Positions 16,693-24,646 of a DNA stretch of 64,000 bases are shown one piece after another. The notes under the pieces are model-generated. The model did no database searches. It was not told the origin of the DNA and worked only from the letters and a program-made list of their open reading frames with translations. Numbering within the stretch: position 1 is the stretch's first letter; each line of letters starts with the position of its first letter. The stretch lies in assembly GCF_937468385.1 (NCBI RefSeq), contig NZ_CALBWS010000020.1, positions 1 through 64,000 of the forward strand, read 5' to 3'. The stretch is from Neobacillus rhizosphaerae. Its GTDB lineage: Bacteria; Bacillota; Bacilli; Bacillales; Cytobacillaceae. Made by a program: the position numbers and the translations under genes.

Positions 16693-17586
16693 ATGGACCA
16701 ACATTTAGAGGTGTTTGTTAAGGTCGTGGAAAAAGAAAATTTTTCTAAAGCAGCGGAGGAGCTGCATATGACACAGCCGGCGGTAAGTCAGTATATCAGA
16801 ACCTTAGAAGAATCAATTGGTACCAGGCTATTGGAGAGGAGCAATAAGTATGTTCGCCTTAATAAGGCAGGGGAGATTGTCTACCATCATGCAAAAGAAA
16901 TATTGGCACTATATACAAAAATGCAGTCATTAGTCGACGACCTGACAAATAAGGCGAGTGGGTCGATTGCGATTGGCGCGAGCTACACCTTTGGCGAATA
17001 TATCCTGCCGCATATTATTGCCAGAATGCAGGAGCAGTACCCACTTATCAGTCCGTCTATCAAGATCCAAAATACAAAAGAAATCATTGAGCTTGTAAAA
17101 ATGCATCAATTAGATATTGGTATCATTGAAGGATTTATTAACGAGGATATGCTAAATTCAGAAGTAGTTTCCGAAGATAGAATGGTCATCGTTGCTTCTC
17201 CCCGTCATCGTCTATTGACCATGAAAAGGGAAAATAGAATTTCTGATTTAGAGGAAGAAAGATGGATACTAAGGGAAGAGGGCTCCGGTACAAGGGAAGC
17301 GGCAGAAAATCTTTTTCGTAAGTATGACTTCACCCCGAAAAAAATAATGGAATTCGGGAGTACACAACTAATTAAGGAATCGGTTGAGGCTGGACTTGGG
17401 ATAAGCTTATTGTCCCGTTGGGCAATAGAAAAGGAATTAACAAATGGCTATATTGGAATGATTCCGGTGGAGGGTCTGCCTTTTAAACGGAACTTTTCCA
17501 TCCTAACCCATTCACCTTATCAGACGAAAGCCTTGAAAACGTTCATCGAAACACTGCGCTACTATTTAGCAGAGCAAGCTATTTAA
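16693..17586 (+). CDS. LysR-family transcriptional regulator (CysL/YeiE-like)
   Basis: A 297-residue regulator with an N-terminal winged helix (VVEKENFSKAAEELHMTQPAVSQYIRTLEE) and a LysR substrate-binding domain from about residue 90 (GSIAIGASYTFGEYILP). GASYTFGEY and REEGSGTRE are typical of the CysL/YeiE/CbbR branch, which responds to sulfur or anion metabolites. It starts 9 nt after GGAGGG and likely controls the divergent exporter. A terminator follows. Confidence 0.85.
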   Translation: MDQHLEVFVKVVEKENFSKAAEELHMTQPAVSQYIRTLEESIGTRLLERSNKYVRLNKAGEIVYHHAKEILALYTKMQSLVDDLTNKASGSIAIGASYTFGEYILPHIIARMQEQYPLISPSIKIQNTKEIIELVKMHQLDIGIIEGFINEDMLNSEVVSEDRMVIVASPRHRLLTMKRENRISDLEEERWILREEGSGTREAAENLFRKYDFTPKKIMEFGSTQLIKESVEAGLGISLLSRWAIEKELTNGYIGMIPVEGLPFKRNFSILTHSPYQTKALKTFIETLRYYLAEQAI

Positions 17587-17604
17587 GGTTTTATTAAACC
17601 AACT

Positions 17605-17640
17605 GAGATACCTAGTTTAAATGGCTGGGTGTCTCTTTTT
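17605..17640 (+). terminator. Terminator of the lysR-like gene
   Basis: GAGATACC (17605-17612) pairs with GGGTGTCTC (17627-17635), then TTTTT. The T-run is shared with the end of the 192-bp repeat. Confidence 0.7.
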
Positions 17641-17828
17641 CTGTGGAAAAGGGGCGGAGCGCCGCAAAAATGAATCACTTTAACCAGTTAAAGTGAAATA
17701 CCCATTTCACTAGACGAAAGATGTGAAGTCTAGCTCTGCTCTCACCGCCTTTATTAGGTGACTACGGCTTGTTCTCTAAATTATTTTCAGTGGTAGGGTT
17801 GGGAGTTGAGGCTCATGATAGTTTTTTT
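17636..17828 (-). repeat. 192-bp structured repeat, copy B (inverted partner at 2779-2970)
   Basis: About 98% identical to copy A in opposite orientation. Hairpins in plus-strand order: GGCG/CGCC at 17653-17663, TCACTTTAAC/GTTAAAGTGA at 17675-17696 (10 of 10 pairs, 2-nt loop), CTAGAC/GTCTAG at 17710-17733, and TCACC/GGTGA at 17741-17760. No coding potential and no terminal inverted repeats. The rest of the gap to 18104 is AT-rich with no other recognisable element. Confidence 0.85.
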
Positions 17829-18104
17829 AGTTCGTATTAATAGTAGAATTATACAAATGATAAAACAATTTGCCGGAAAGATTTTATGTTTTGTCTAGTG
17901 ACAGCTTGAGAATGTATTATATAATTAAAATGACTGAATATTTTTACAAATAATAAAATAAGATAACCTTGGGAACGGAACTTCTTGTGTAATGAAGGTC
18001 GTTGCAGTTACTAGTAAACTGAATTTCCGCTTTTCTGCTCCATGAGATTTATTAACACACATAAAAACGTTCTTAATCTCATTTTTAAGAGGGAGTGTGT
18101 AACC

Positions 18105-19337
18105 ATGCAAAAGCAAAAGTTATTGATTAATGGGGAAAGGCTTAAAAAGGAACTGGAACGATTTGCCGACTTTGGTCGGACTGAAAACAATGGGGTTACC
18201 CGGTTGTCGTTATCTGAGGAAGATATCAAGGTAAGAAATTACTTCCGTTCTTGCTGCGAGGAATTAGGAATGACAGTCACGGTTGATGATATGGGATGTA
18301 TGTATGCTACCCTCGATGGACTCGAAAATAAACCTCCTATTCTGATTGGGTCACATTTGGATACGGTAAAAAAAGGTGGCCGCTTTGATGGTGTGCTAGG
18401 TGTAGTAACTGGCTTAGAAGTAGTCAGAACCTTGGTGGAAAATAACATTAAGCCGCAAATACCGATTACGATTGTCAATTTTACAAATGAAGAAGGGGCA
18501 AGGTTTGAGCCTTCGATGATGGCATCAGGTGTGCTCTCTGGTAAATTTGAAAAATCTATCATGTTAAAAAAGAAAGATTCAGAGGGAATTACCTTTGAGG
18601 AAGCCCTCCAAGCCAGCGGGTACGAAGGTGCAGTTGAGAATCGCCTAAAAGAAGCGACCGCCTTTTTAGAGCTACATATTGAACAAGGACCAATCTTAGA
18701 AAATGTGGCGCTCACAATTGGCGTTGTAGAATGTGTTGTGGGAATGGCCTGCTTCGAGATTGAAGTAACAGGGGAGTCGGATCATGCCGGTACAACCCCA
18801 ATGAACATGAGAAAGGATGCTCTGTTTGCCACCAATAATTTAATCAACGAAATCCGCAAACGCTTAGGTGCGTTAGATGAAGAATTAGTCTTCACCATCG
18901 GCAGGGTGAATGTGTATCCGAGTATCCATACGGTGATTCCAAACAAGGTAGTCTTTTCACTGGAGGCACGGCATAAGGATCCTGAAATCGTTAGCACCTA
19001 TAAGGATTTTGTTCAAGGCCTTCCGCATTTAGGAGTCAATGAGGGTTGTGAGGTTAAAGTGACAAAATTATGGGAGCGGGATACCGTTTGGTTTGAACCG
19101 GAAATCTGTAATCTCTTAGAACAATCTGCCCAATCGTTGGGGTATTCCAATAAACGAATGGTCAGCGGTGCCGGGCATGATGCTCAATTCATTGCCAGCT
19201 ACGTCCCAACGGCGATGCTGTTTGTTCCAAGTATTAATGGAAAAAGCCATTGCGAAGAAGAGCTAACGACTTGGGAAGATTGCGAAAAAGGGGTAAATGT
19301 TGTGTTAGATACCGTCTTAACGTTGTTATCAAAATAA
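18105..19337 (+). CDS. M20-family Zn hydrolase (N-carbamoyl-L-amino acid hydrolase / allantoate deiminase type)
   Basis: A 410-residue amidohydrolase that removes carbamoyl groups, giving amino acid (or ureidoglycine) plus CO2 and ammonia. The two-metal site motifs are present: GSHLDTV, GGRFDGVLGV, TNEEGARF, ELHIEQGP and GAGHDAQ, with the dimerisation domain in the middle (SDHAGTTPMNMRKDA). The start at 18105 follows GAGGGAG; an in-frame ATG at 18042 has no such site. It stands alone, without purine or hydantoin genes nearby, so carbamoylase and allantoate activity cannot be told apart. Confidence 0.87.
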   Translation: MQKQKLLINGERLKKELERFADFGRTENNGVTRLSLSEEDIKVRNYFRSCCEELGMTVTVDDMGCMYATLDGLENKPPILIGSHLDTVKKGGRFDGVLGVVTGLEVVRTLVENNIKPQIPITIVNFTNEEGARFEPSMMASGVLSGKFEKSIMLKKKDSEGITFEEALQASGYEGAVENRLKEATAFLELHIEQGPILENVALTIGVVECVVGMACFEIEVTGESDHAGTTPMNMRKDALFATNNLINEIRKRLGALDEELVFTIGRVNVYPSIHTVIPNKVVFSLEARHKDPEIVSTYKDFVQGLPHLGVNEGCEVKVTKLWERDTVWFEPEICNLLEQSAQSLGYSNKRMVSGAGHDAQFIASYVPTAMLFVPSINGKSHCEEELTTWEDCEKGVNVVLDTVLTLLSK

Positions 19338-19367
19338 GGGTTCATTTTTGAAAAAAATAGAAACTGT

Positions 19368-19399
19368 AGACTTTTTCGCCTGGCGGAAGAGTCTTTTTT
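19368..19399 (+). terminator. Terminator of the M20 hydrolase gene
   Basis: AGACTTTTTCGCC (19368-19380) pairs with GGCGGAAGAGTCT (19382-19394) around a single-base turn, followed by T7; the tight turn implies that the top pairs open. Confidence 0.65.
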
Positions 19400-19429
19400 T
19401 GGTTTTTATACTTTTAAAAGAAAATAAAA

Positions 19430-19645
19430 GTTTAAAACTACACTTTCGAATTTTGGAAAAAACACATACATTTTACTGCAGAAAGGTGGATGAAAATGGG
19501 AAAAAAACTTTTAAGTTTAATAGAATGTCTCCACTTCACTTATGTTCACAAGATAGTAAAAATCAGACAGCTGAAATGTGATTTGCATCACAGAGCAACA
19601 AGCACCATAAGCGGTAATAATAAAGGAGAGGAACTTTCTAAATAG
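19430..19645 (+). pseudogene. Leader-and-start remnant related to the gene at 32583
   Basis: About 85 bases (19431-19512) match 32512-32598 at roughly three quarters of positions, including ACATACATTTTACTG, the ribosome binding site area and the start codons ATGGGAAAAAAACTTTT. Translation from ATG 19496 gives 49 residues beginning MGKKLLSLIECLH, after which similarity stops; the downstream part covers an Fnr box and promoter. I read it as the decayed start of a second copy of the membrane/PstS-like gene, or a shared leader. It could still be a small gene. Confidence 0.45.
19577..19592 (+). promoter_or_regulatory. Fnr box of the nre-like operon
   Basis: TGTGATTTGCATCACA is a perfect TGTGA-N6-TCACA palindrome. 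TAATAAT at about 19615-19621 can serve as -10, placing the start of transcription near 19626, about 41.5 bases from the box centre, the standard position for Fnr activation. It suggests induction of the kinase/regulator operon at low oxygen. Confidence 0.75.
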
Positions 19646-19731
19646 AGTGAAAATTAAATAGATTAACAACTTACTAACTTTTAAATTATATGTAGTCCCA
19701 GTGAGTAGAAATTAGGGTGAGGGGGAGTTTT

Positions 19732-20961
19732 ATGCATTCAGGTATTAGGGTTCCTAACAGACCCTTGTATTTGTTTTTATTAAAAAATGGACTAATCAGC
19801 ATCATTGTTTCACTGATCATCGTCCAATCTTTAGTATTCATGCTTCAGGTTGATATTCATTATTTAGACAAATTGCCATTATTTTTTTTCGTCCTCATCA
19901 TTATCACAGTCTTTTTTATGATTATTTTTATTCAGGAAAGAAAATTACGTTCTAAACAAGAACAAATTCTTGCTGTCATTAAAAATAGTACCCAAAGTAT
20001 CTTCATTCTCGATAAAAATAAAAATATTATCAGTCTAAATGGTGCCGGGAAAGATTTGCTTAATCTATCAGATAAAGAGATTGTTAATTTTTGTGATATT
20101 TGTTCCACTTATCCAGGTGCTGATAAAATTTGCGATGCGTCAAAGTGCTTTTTGATGAACGATCAGGAAAATCCGGTAGAATTTTATATTAAATCTCATA
20201 AAGCCCTTATTCCAGTGCAAGCGACCATTTCTTATTACACAACCCCTGAGAATGAAAAAGGGACGGTCATTGGCCTGCAAAAGGTTAGTGAAAAACGAAA
20301 AGAGGAACAAAAAAAAATCGAAAAAATGATTACCCATTCTATTTTTCAAGCTCAAGAGAAAGAAAGAAAGCTCATTTCAAGGGAACTACACGATGGAATT
20401 GGGCAGTCATTATTCGGAATACTCCTGCAAGCAGATATCATCAAATCTATTCCAGAAAATAAAAACGGAAAAGATTTACAGCTTGAAAAAATTCAGCGAA
20501 TGATTACTCAAACGATCGAAGATGTCCGAAATTTATCTTCTGAATTACGTCCCTCGACTCTCGATGATCATGGACTTATTGCTACTTTAAAGAACTTTAT
20601 CCGAGATTTTGGCAACCGGTTTGGGTTGCAAATAAATTTTACCTTTAAAGGGGATAAGGAGCGTCTACCTTCGTCAATTGAAACAGCTTTGTATCGCATT
20701 GTCCAAGAAGCTTTGATTAACGCAGCGAAGTATGCAAGTGCAGAGCGGATTGATATTGTCATTGATGTGGATAAACATCTAGACAAAGTCTCACTATCCA
20801 TAGCGGATTTCGGCAAAGGATTTGAGCTCAATCCATCAAATCGAAACGGGGTGGGGATTTATAGTATGGAAGAGAGAGCCTCTATATTAGGAGGAGATTT
20901 TTCGATTGCCTCAGAAATTGGCAAGGGAACACAGATTCAAGTAATTATTCCGATTGGATAA
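19732..20961 (+). CDS. Membrane PAS histidine kinase with four-cysteine Fe-S motif (NreB-like)
   Basis: A 409-residue kinase: two membrane segments within the first ~65 residues, a PAS domain from about 80 to 185, then HisKA_3 (ELHDGIGQSL, phospho-acceptor H220) and an ATPase domain ending GVGIYSMEERASILGGDF. The PAS domain carries C121-x2-C124-x9-C134-x4-C139. NreB of staphylococci senses oxygen with a PAS-bound [4Fe-4S] cluster held by four cysteines, so a similar role is likely; the spacing differs and NreB itself is soluble. The start at 19732 follows GAGGGGGAG. It is first in an operon with a NarL-type regulator and a GAF protein. Confidence 0.8.
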   Translation: MHSGIRVPNRPLYLFLLKNGLISIIVSLIIVQSLVFMLQVDIHYLDKLPLFFFVLIIITVFFMIIFIQERKLRSKQEQILAVIKNSTQSIFILDKNKNIISLNGAGKDLLNLSDKEIVNFCDICSTYPGADKICDASKCFLMNDQENPVEFYIKSHKALIPVQATISYYTTPENEKGTVIGLQKVSEKRKEEQKKIEKMITHSIFQAQEKERKLISRELHDGIGQSLFGILLQADIIKSIPENKNGKDLQLEKIQRMITQTIEDVRNLSSELRPSTLDDHGLIATLKNFIRDFGNRFGLQINFTFKGDKERLPSSIETALYRIVQEALINAAKYASAERIDIVIDVDKHLDKVSLSIADFGKGFELNPSNRNGVGIYSMEERASILGGDFSIASEIGKGTQIQVIIPIG

Positions 20962-20971
20962 GGTGATAAAG

Positions 20972-21625
20972 ATGAATAAAATTCGGATCTTTTTAGTAGA
21001 TGATCATGCCGTTGTCCGTGATGGACTTTACTTATTATTGAATACTCAATCAGACATGGTCGTCATTGGGGACGCCGCCGAAGGAAATGAAGCACTGTTA
21101 AAAATCCCCAAGGTCAACCCTGATGTGGTCATCATGGACTTAAGTATGCCGAATGGGAGAGATGGGCTGCCAACCACGAGTGAGCTGATTCAAAATTTTC
21201 CAGATATAAGGGTTCTTATTTTATCGATGCATGATGACCAAGATTCTTTGTTTAGAGCATTAAAAGCGGGAGCATCTGGTTTTTTGTTGAAATCATCTCT
21301 GGGGCAAGAGTTGGTAACGGCTATTCGGCAGGTGTATTCTGGACAGGCATATCTTTATCCAAATGCCCAGAAAAGAGTAATTGAGCATGTATTCCATGAT
21401 ACAGGAGAAGATTACAATGATTCCTTTGATCTTCTAACGGAACGTGAAAAAGAGATTTGTAGTCTGGTGGCAAAAGGTTATACCAATAAAGAAACTGGGG
21501 AACTTTTAAATATTAGTCCTAGAACTGTAGAAACACATAAATCTAAAATTATGGAAAAACTAAAACTAACGACACGAAGAGACTTAGTGCAGTTTGCATT
21601 AAAAAGAGGTCTTTTAGATAATTAG
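20972..21625 (+). CDS. NarL/FixJ-family response regulator (NreC-like)
   Basis: A 217-residue regulator. The receiver domain shows LVDDHAVVRDG and the phospho-acceptor aspartate in VVIMDLSMP; the C-terminal LuxR-type helix-turn-helix shows LTEREKEICSLVAKGYTNKE and ISPRTVETHKSKIMEKL. The start at 20972 follows AAGGTG, 10 nt after the kinase stop. It is the natural partner of the upstream Fe-S PAS kinase and should activate the nitrate transport and reductase genes downstream. Confidence 0.87.
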   Translation: MNKIRIFLVDDHAVVRDGLYLLLNTQSDMVVIGDAAEGNEALLKIPKVNPDVVIMDLSMPNGRDGLPTTSELIQNFPDIRVLILSMHDDQDSLFRALKAGASGFLLKSSLGQELVTAIRQVYSGQAYLYPNAQKRVIEHVFHDTGEDYNDSFDLLTEREKEICSLVAKGYTNKETGELLNISPRTVETHKSKIMEKLKLTTRRDLVQFALKRGLLDN

Positions 21626-21634
21626 GTGAACACT

Positions 21635-22540
21635 ATGACAAAGCAAAAAGTAGGATTAAAAGAAATACTGACGTTAAAGCTTCAATTACTTGTATCTGAA
21701 CTAAATGCAGATTTTTCTGCGATCGCCTTTTATGATCCTCTTAATCTTGAATTCCGCTGGCGTTTAGCCATTGGATCATTAAATAACCGTTATACAAGCA
21801 TTGTTGTTAGTAGTGGCAAGGGAATTTGCGGACGGACATTAAAAACAAAGCGAGAGTTTGTTATCACAAATTTCCCGGAAGAACTTCAGGATGAGGCTCT
21901 TGAGTTTCCAATCTTAATCATAGAAGAACTTAAATCCGCAGTATCAGTGCCGTTGCTTTTTCAATCGCAGCTAATTGGAGTTTTGCTTATCGGTCAAAGG
22001 ACATGTAGAAACTATGAAGCTATTGAAATAGAATCTATGAAACTTGCCGCAGAAGAGATTCTAAGTGACTATATTCAAGAACGAGAGACAGAACAAACAA
22101 GCACTGAAGAAAAAAAGGATACAAAAAAATCTGCCCTTTCCCGCTATTTTGTTGAAGAAAAGTCAAAATGGGGAGGAAAATTGGAAATCATTTTGCTAGA
22201 TCAACGCATAACCTTGCTATCAATAGAGGCACAACAGAGCCTTATCTCTATATTTACACTTCTTTTTGACCGTGCATTTAGAGCGGAAAACAATTCTAAG
22301 GTTAAAGTGATTATCGAACTAAAATCTGAACAGCAATTTGCTGTTCAAATTGAAACCTATCATTACTTGCATCTTTCTGAAGAAGTGTTCTCGTGCCTTG
22401 CGGATAAAGTGAGAAAAATCAATGGAAGTATTGAAACGGTTTTTGACAATGAACGAACGATTTTAACCATGAACTTTTTTCTTAGCTTACTTATAAATGA
22501 CCAGCTTTGGAATACAGCCCCAGAATCACGGAACCGATAA
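21635..22540 (+). CDS. GAF-domain protein, NreA-like with extra C-terminal domain
   Basis: A 301-residue protein. Residues ~10-150 form a GAF domain (LNADFSAIAFYDP, GKGICGRTLKTKREFVITNF, SAVSVPLLFQSQLIGVLLIG). NreA, the nitrate-sensing GAF partner of NreB, is about 150 residues, so this protein is twice as long. The C-terminal part ends in a stretch (INGSIETVFDNERTILTMNF) that resembles the end of a histidine-kinase ATPase fold but lacks the N, G1 and G2 boxes. The start at 21635 is preferred over GTG 21626 because AGGTG precedes it. A terminator follows. Confidence 0.7.
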   Translation: MTKQKVGLKEILTLKLQLLVSELNADFSAIAFYDPLNLEFRWRLAIGSLNNRYTSIVVSSGKGICGRTLKTKREFVITNFPEELQDEALEFPILIIEELKSAVSVPLLFQSQLIGVLLIGQRTCRNYEAIEIESMKLAAEEILSDYIQERETEQTSTEEKKDTKKSALSRYFVEEKSKWGGKLEIILLDQRITLLSIEAQQSLISIFTLLFDRAFRAENNSKVKVIIELKSEQQFAVQIETYHYLHLSEEVFSCLADKVRKINGSIETVFDNERTILTMNFFLSLLINDQLWNTAPESRNR

Positions 22541-22560
22541 TGACTCATATTTTCTTCTTA

Positions 22561-22593
22561 TGACCTATTCACAATGATGGATAGGTCCTTTTG
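22561..22593 (+). terminator. Terminator of the nreBCA-like operon
   Basis: GACCTAT (22562-22568) pairs with ATAGGTC (22581-22587), followed by CTTTTG, 20 nt after the stop of the GAF gene. Confidence 0.65.
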
Positions 22594-22615
22594 TGTTGAA
22601 TCAGAATTCCTATCA

Positions 22616-23152
22616 TTCGACTTTGAGAATTGTCTAGCTCCACAAGGAAATCTTCGGCAGCATTAATATCGCACGAAGGAAAAGCGATAGCTTTTTCGAG
22701 TAGCGCCTTGTGTACTTAGCACTACTCCCTACGATAAGTCAATATCGGGTCGCTAACGCTCTCCGTGTTGTCTAGCTCCAGCGCCTAGGGGCTCGAGGTC
22801 ATAAGCACATCCGGCAAGAAGGTTAAAAAGCAACATTCTCGCAGGCTCGTCTTATGCCTGGCTACTTTCGTACGCATATAGGAAGACTAATCTCTGGCTT
22901 CGCTACGCTTGCCAGTCGATAAGTCTTCCTATATCGCCCCTAGGTAAGGCGGTTGCGCTTTTCTTATAAGATAAGAAAGATAAAATTTTCGACTTTGAGA
23001 ATTGTCCAGCTCCAGCGCCCAGCGGCTAGTGTACTTCGCCCTTTTCCCTACGATAAGTCAACATCGGATCGCTATCGCTCTCCGTGTTTCCTTTATCTCA
23101 GTCAAAGTGCTCCAGTCCATACGCCGCTTAACGGGCGCTTTCGCTTTTCTTA
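22616..23152 (+). repeat. Array of three degenerate copies of a ~170-bp dispersed repeat
   Basis: Units begin with GAGAATTGTCTAGCTCC or GTCTAGCTCCAGCGCC (near 22623, 22768 and 22991). The second and third end with GCGCTTTTCTTATAAG or close variants near 22965 and 23152. The third (22983-23152) is about 80% identical to the reverse complement of 48572-48745. Unit 2 is longer and contains TATAGGAAGACT/AGTCTTCCTATA arms (22878-22938). No gene is seen in the 762-bp gap; the narK leader occupies 23160-23302. Confidence 0.75.
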
Positions 23153-23302
23153 TAAGTGAATAAATTGTGAACATTTGAGTAATCCACGATACCAAAATAT
23201 GTAGTTTCCCTTACGAAACTGAGGTGTAACCCTGATATTCATCGTTTTTGAAAGCCTTTACAATGAAAGCAATAAAGCAAGAAAAAGAGAGGATGAAGGG
23301 AA

Positions 23303-24595
23303 ATGGGGAGAATTAAGCATTGGGACCCGGAAAATAGTCAGAACTGGATATCGGAAGGAAAACATCATGCAAAACGAAATCTGTGGATTTCCATACCATC
23401 GCTGTTTTTAGCATTTGTCGTTTGGCAAATATGGTCAGTTGTAGCAGTTAAACTGAATGACGTTGGTTTTAATTTTACCTCAAGCGAACTTTTTACACTT
23501 GCCGCACTACCAGGGCTTGTTGGGGCAACACTGAGAATATTTTTTACCTTTATGCCGGGGATATTTGGAGGGAAAAACTGGACGGTAATTAGTACTGCTG
23601 CTCTTTTACTACCAGCCCTCGGAATAGGCTTTGCTGTTCAAAACACGGCGACATCTTTTACCACGATGGCCATTTTAGCGGCTCTATGTGGAATTGGCGG
23701 AGGAAATTTCTCGTCATCGATGGCAAATATTAGCTTCTTTTTTCCAAAAAAATTAAAAGGTGCTGCTAATGGCTTGAATGCCGGTATTGGTAATCTAGGG
23801 GTAAGTGCTGTTCAATTCTTAACTCCGATTGTGATTACAGCGGGAGCTTTTGCTGGAATCGTTGGTTCCTCGCAATTAATGAAGGATGGGAAAGAAGTTT
23901 GGATCCAAAATGCTGCCTTTATTTGGGTCATCCCCATTGTGATTGTCACAATCTGTGCCTTTTTCGGAATGGATAATCTCCCGAATACAAAGCAATCGTT
24001 TAAGGAACAATCAGTAATTTTTAAAAATAAGCATACTTGGATCATGTCATGGCTGTATACGATGTGTTTCGGTTCTTTTATTGGCTATGCGGCAGCTTTT
24101 CCGCTGCTCATTAAATCTGAATTTCCGGAAGTAAATGCCCTTCAGCTAGCATTTTTAGGACCGCTTGTTGGTGCATCGGTCAGGCCGATCGGCGGCTGGA
24201 TTGCAGATAAGATAGGCGGAGCTAAAATAACGTTTTGGGATATTATCATCATGATTGCGGCAACAGTAGGAGTTATTTATTTCTTAAATGAGAAGAATTT
24301 TACCGGATTTTTAATCATGTTTATTATTCTCTTTTTCACAACAGGAATTGCCAATGGTTCTACGTTTAGGATGATTCCGATAATTTTTGAACCGAAGCAG
24401 GCTGCACCTGTTCTTGGTTTTACAGCAGCCATTGCTGCATATGGCGCCTTCTTAATTCCAAAGGTATTCAGCTGGTCGATATCGATTTCCAACTCTGCTA
24501 ATTTAGCACTCTATCTCTTTATCGGGTATTACGTTATAAGTCTTGGAGTTTGCTGGTTCTTCTATTCACGCAAAAATGCAGAAGTGAAGTGCTAG
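23303..24595 (+). CDS. narK: NarK-type nitrate/nitrite transporter (first of two)
   Basis: A 430-residue MFS transporter of the nitrate/nitrite porter family with about twelve membrane segments. Nitrate-signature-like stretches are GIGGGNFSSSMANISFFFP and GLNAGIGNLGVSAVQF, plus VGASVRPIGGWIADK in the second half. It would import nitrate or exchange it for nitrite across the membrane to feed the NarG active site. The start follows GGATGAAGGG. It is 51 nt upstream of a second porter and in line with narGHJI, so cotranscription is likely. Confidence 0.88.
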   Translation: MGRIKHWDPENSQNWISEGKHHAKRNLWISIPSLFLAFVVWQIWSVVAVKLNDVGFNFTSSELFTLAALPGLVGATLRIFFTFMPGIFGGKNWTVISTAALLLPALGIGFAVQNTATSFTTMAILAALCGIGGGNFSSSMANISFFFPKKLKGAANGLNAGIGNLGVSAVQFLTPIVITAGAFAGIVGSSQLMKDGKEVWIQNAAFIWVIPIVIVTICAFFGMDNLPNTKQSFKEQSVIFKNKHTWIMSWLYTMCFGSFIGYAAAFPLLIKSEFPEVNALQLAFLGPLVGASVRPIGGWIADKIGGAKITFWDIIIMIAATVGVIYFLNEKNFTGFLIMFIILFFTTGIANGSTFRMIPIIFEPKQAAPVLGFTAAIAAYGAFLIPKVFSWSISISNSANLALYLFIGYYVISLGVCWFFYSRKNAEVKC

Positions 24596-24646
24596 TCCCT
24601 TTGTGATGGAGGAATAAGATGTAAAAAATGATTAGGAGTGAAACAG

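Noticed and set aside
18042..18104. Longer N-terminus of the M20 hydrolase starting at ATG 18042
   Set aside because: There is no ribosome binding site and the added residues are unlike the family, whereas ATG 18105 follows GAGGGAG.
18239..18715. 158-codon minus-strand frame inside the hydrolase gene
   Set aside because: It is antisense to a well-supported M20 enzyme and shows no family resemblance.
19348..19581. 77-codon open frame starting MKKIETVDFFAW downstream of the M20 hydrolase gene
   Set aside because: It runs through the hydrolase terminator and across the leader remnant in another frame, with no convincing ribosome binding site or family resemblance.
22953..23159. Open frame of 68 codons in the repeat cluster
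   Set aside because: It lies wholly within a dispersed non-coding repeat and has no protein-like features.
23168..23183. TGTGAACATTTGAGTA before narK as a second Fnr box
   Set aside because: Only the left half TGTGA matches; the right half GAGTA differs from TCACA at four of five bases.
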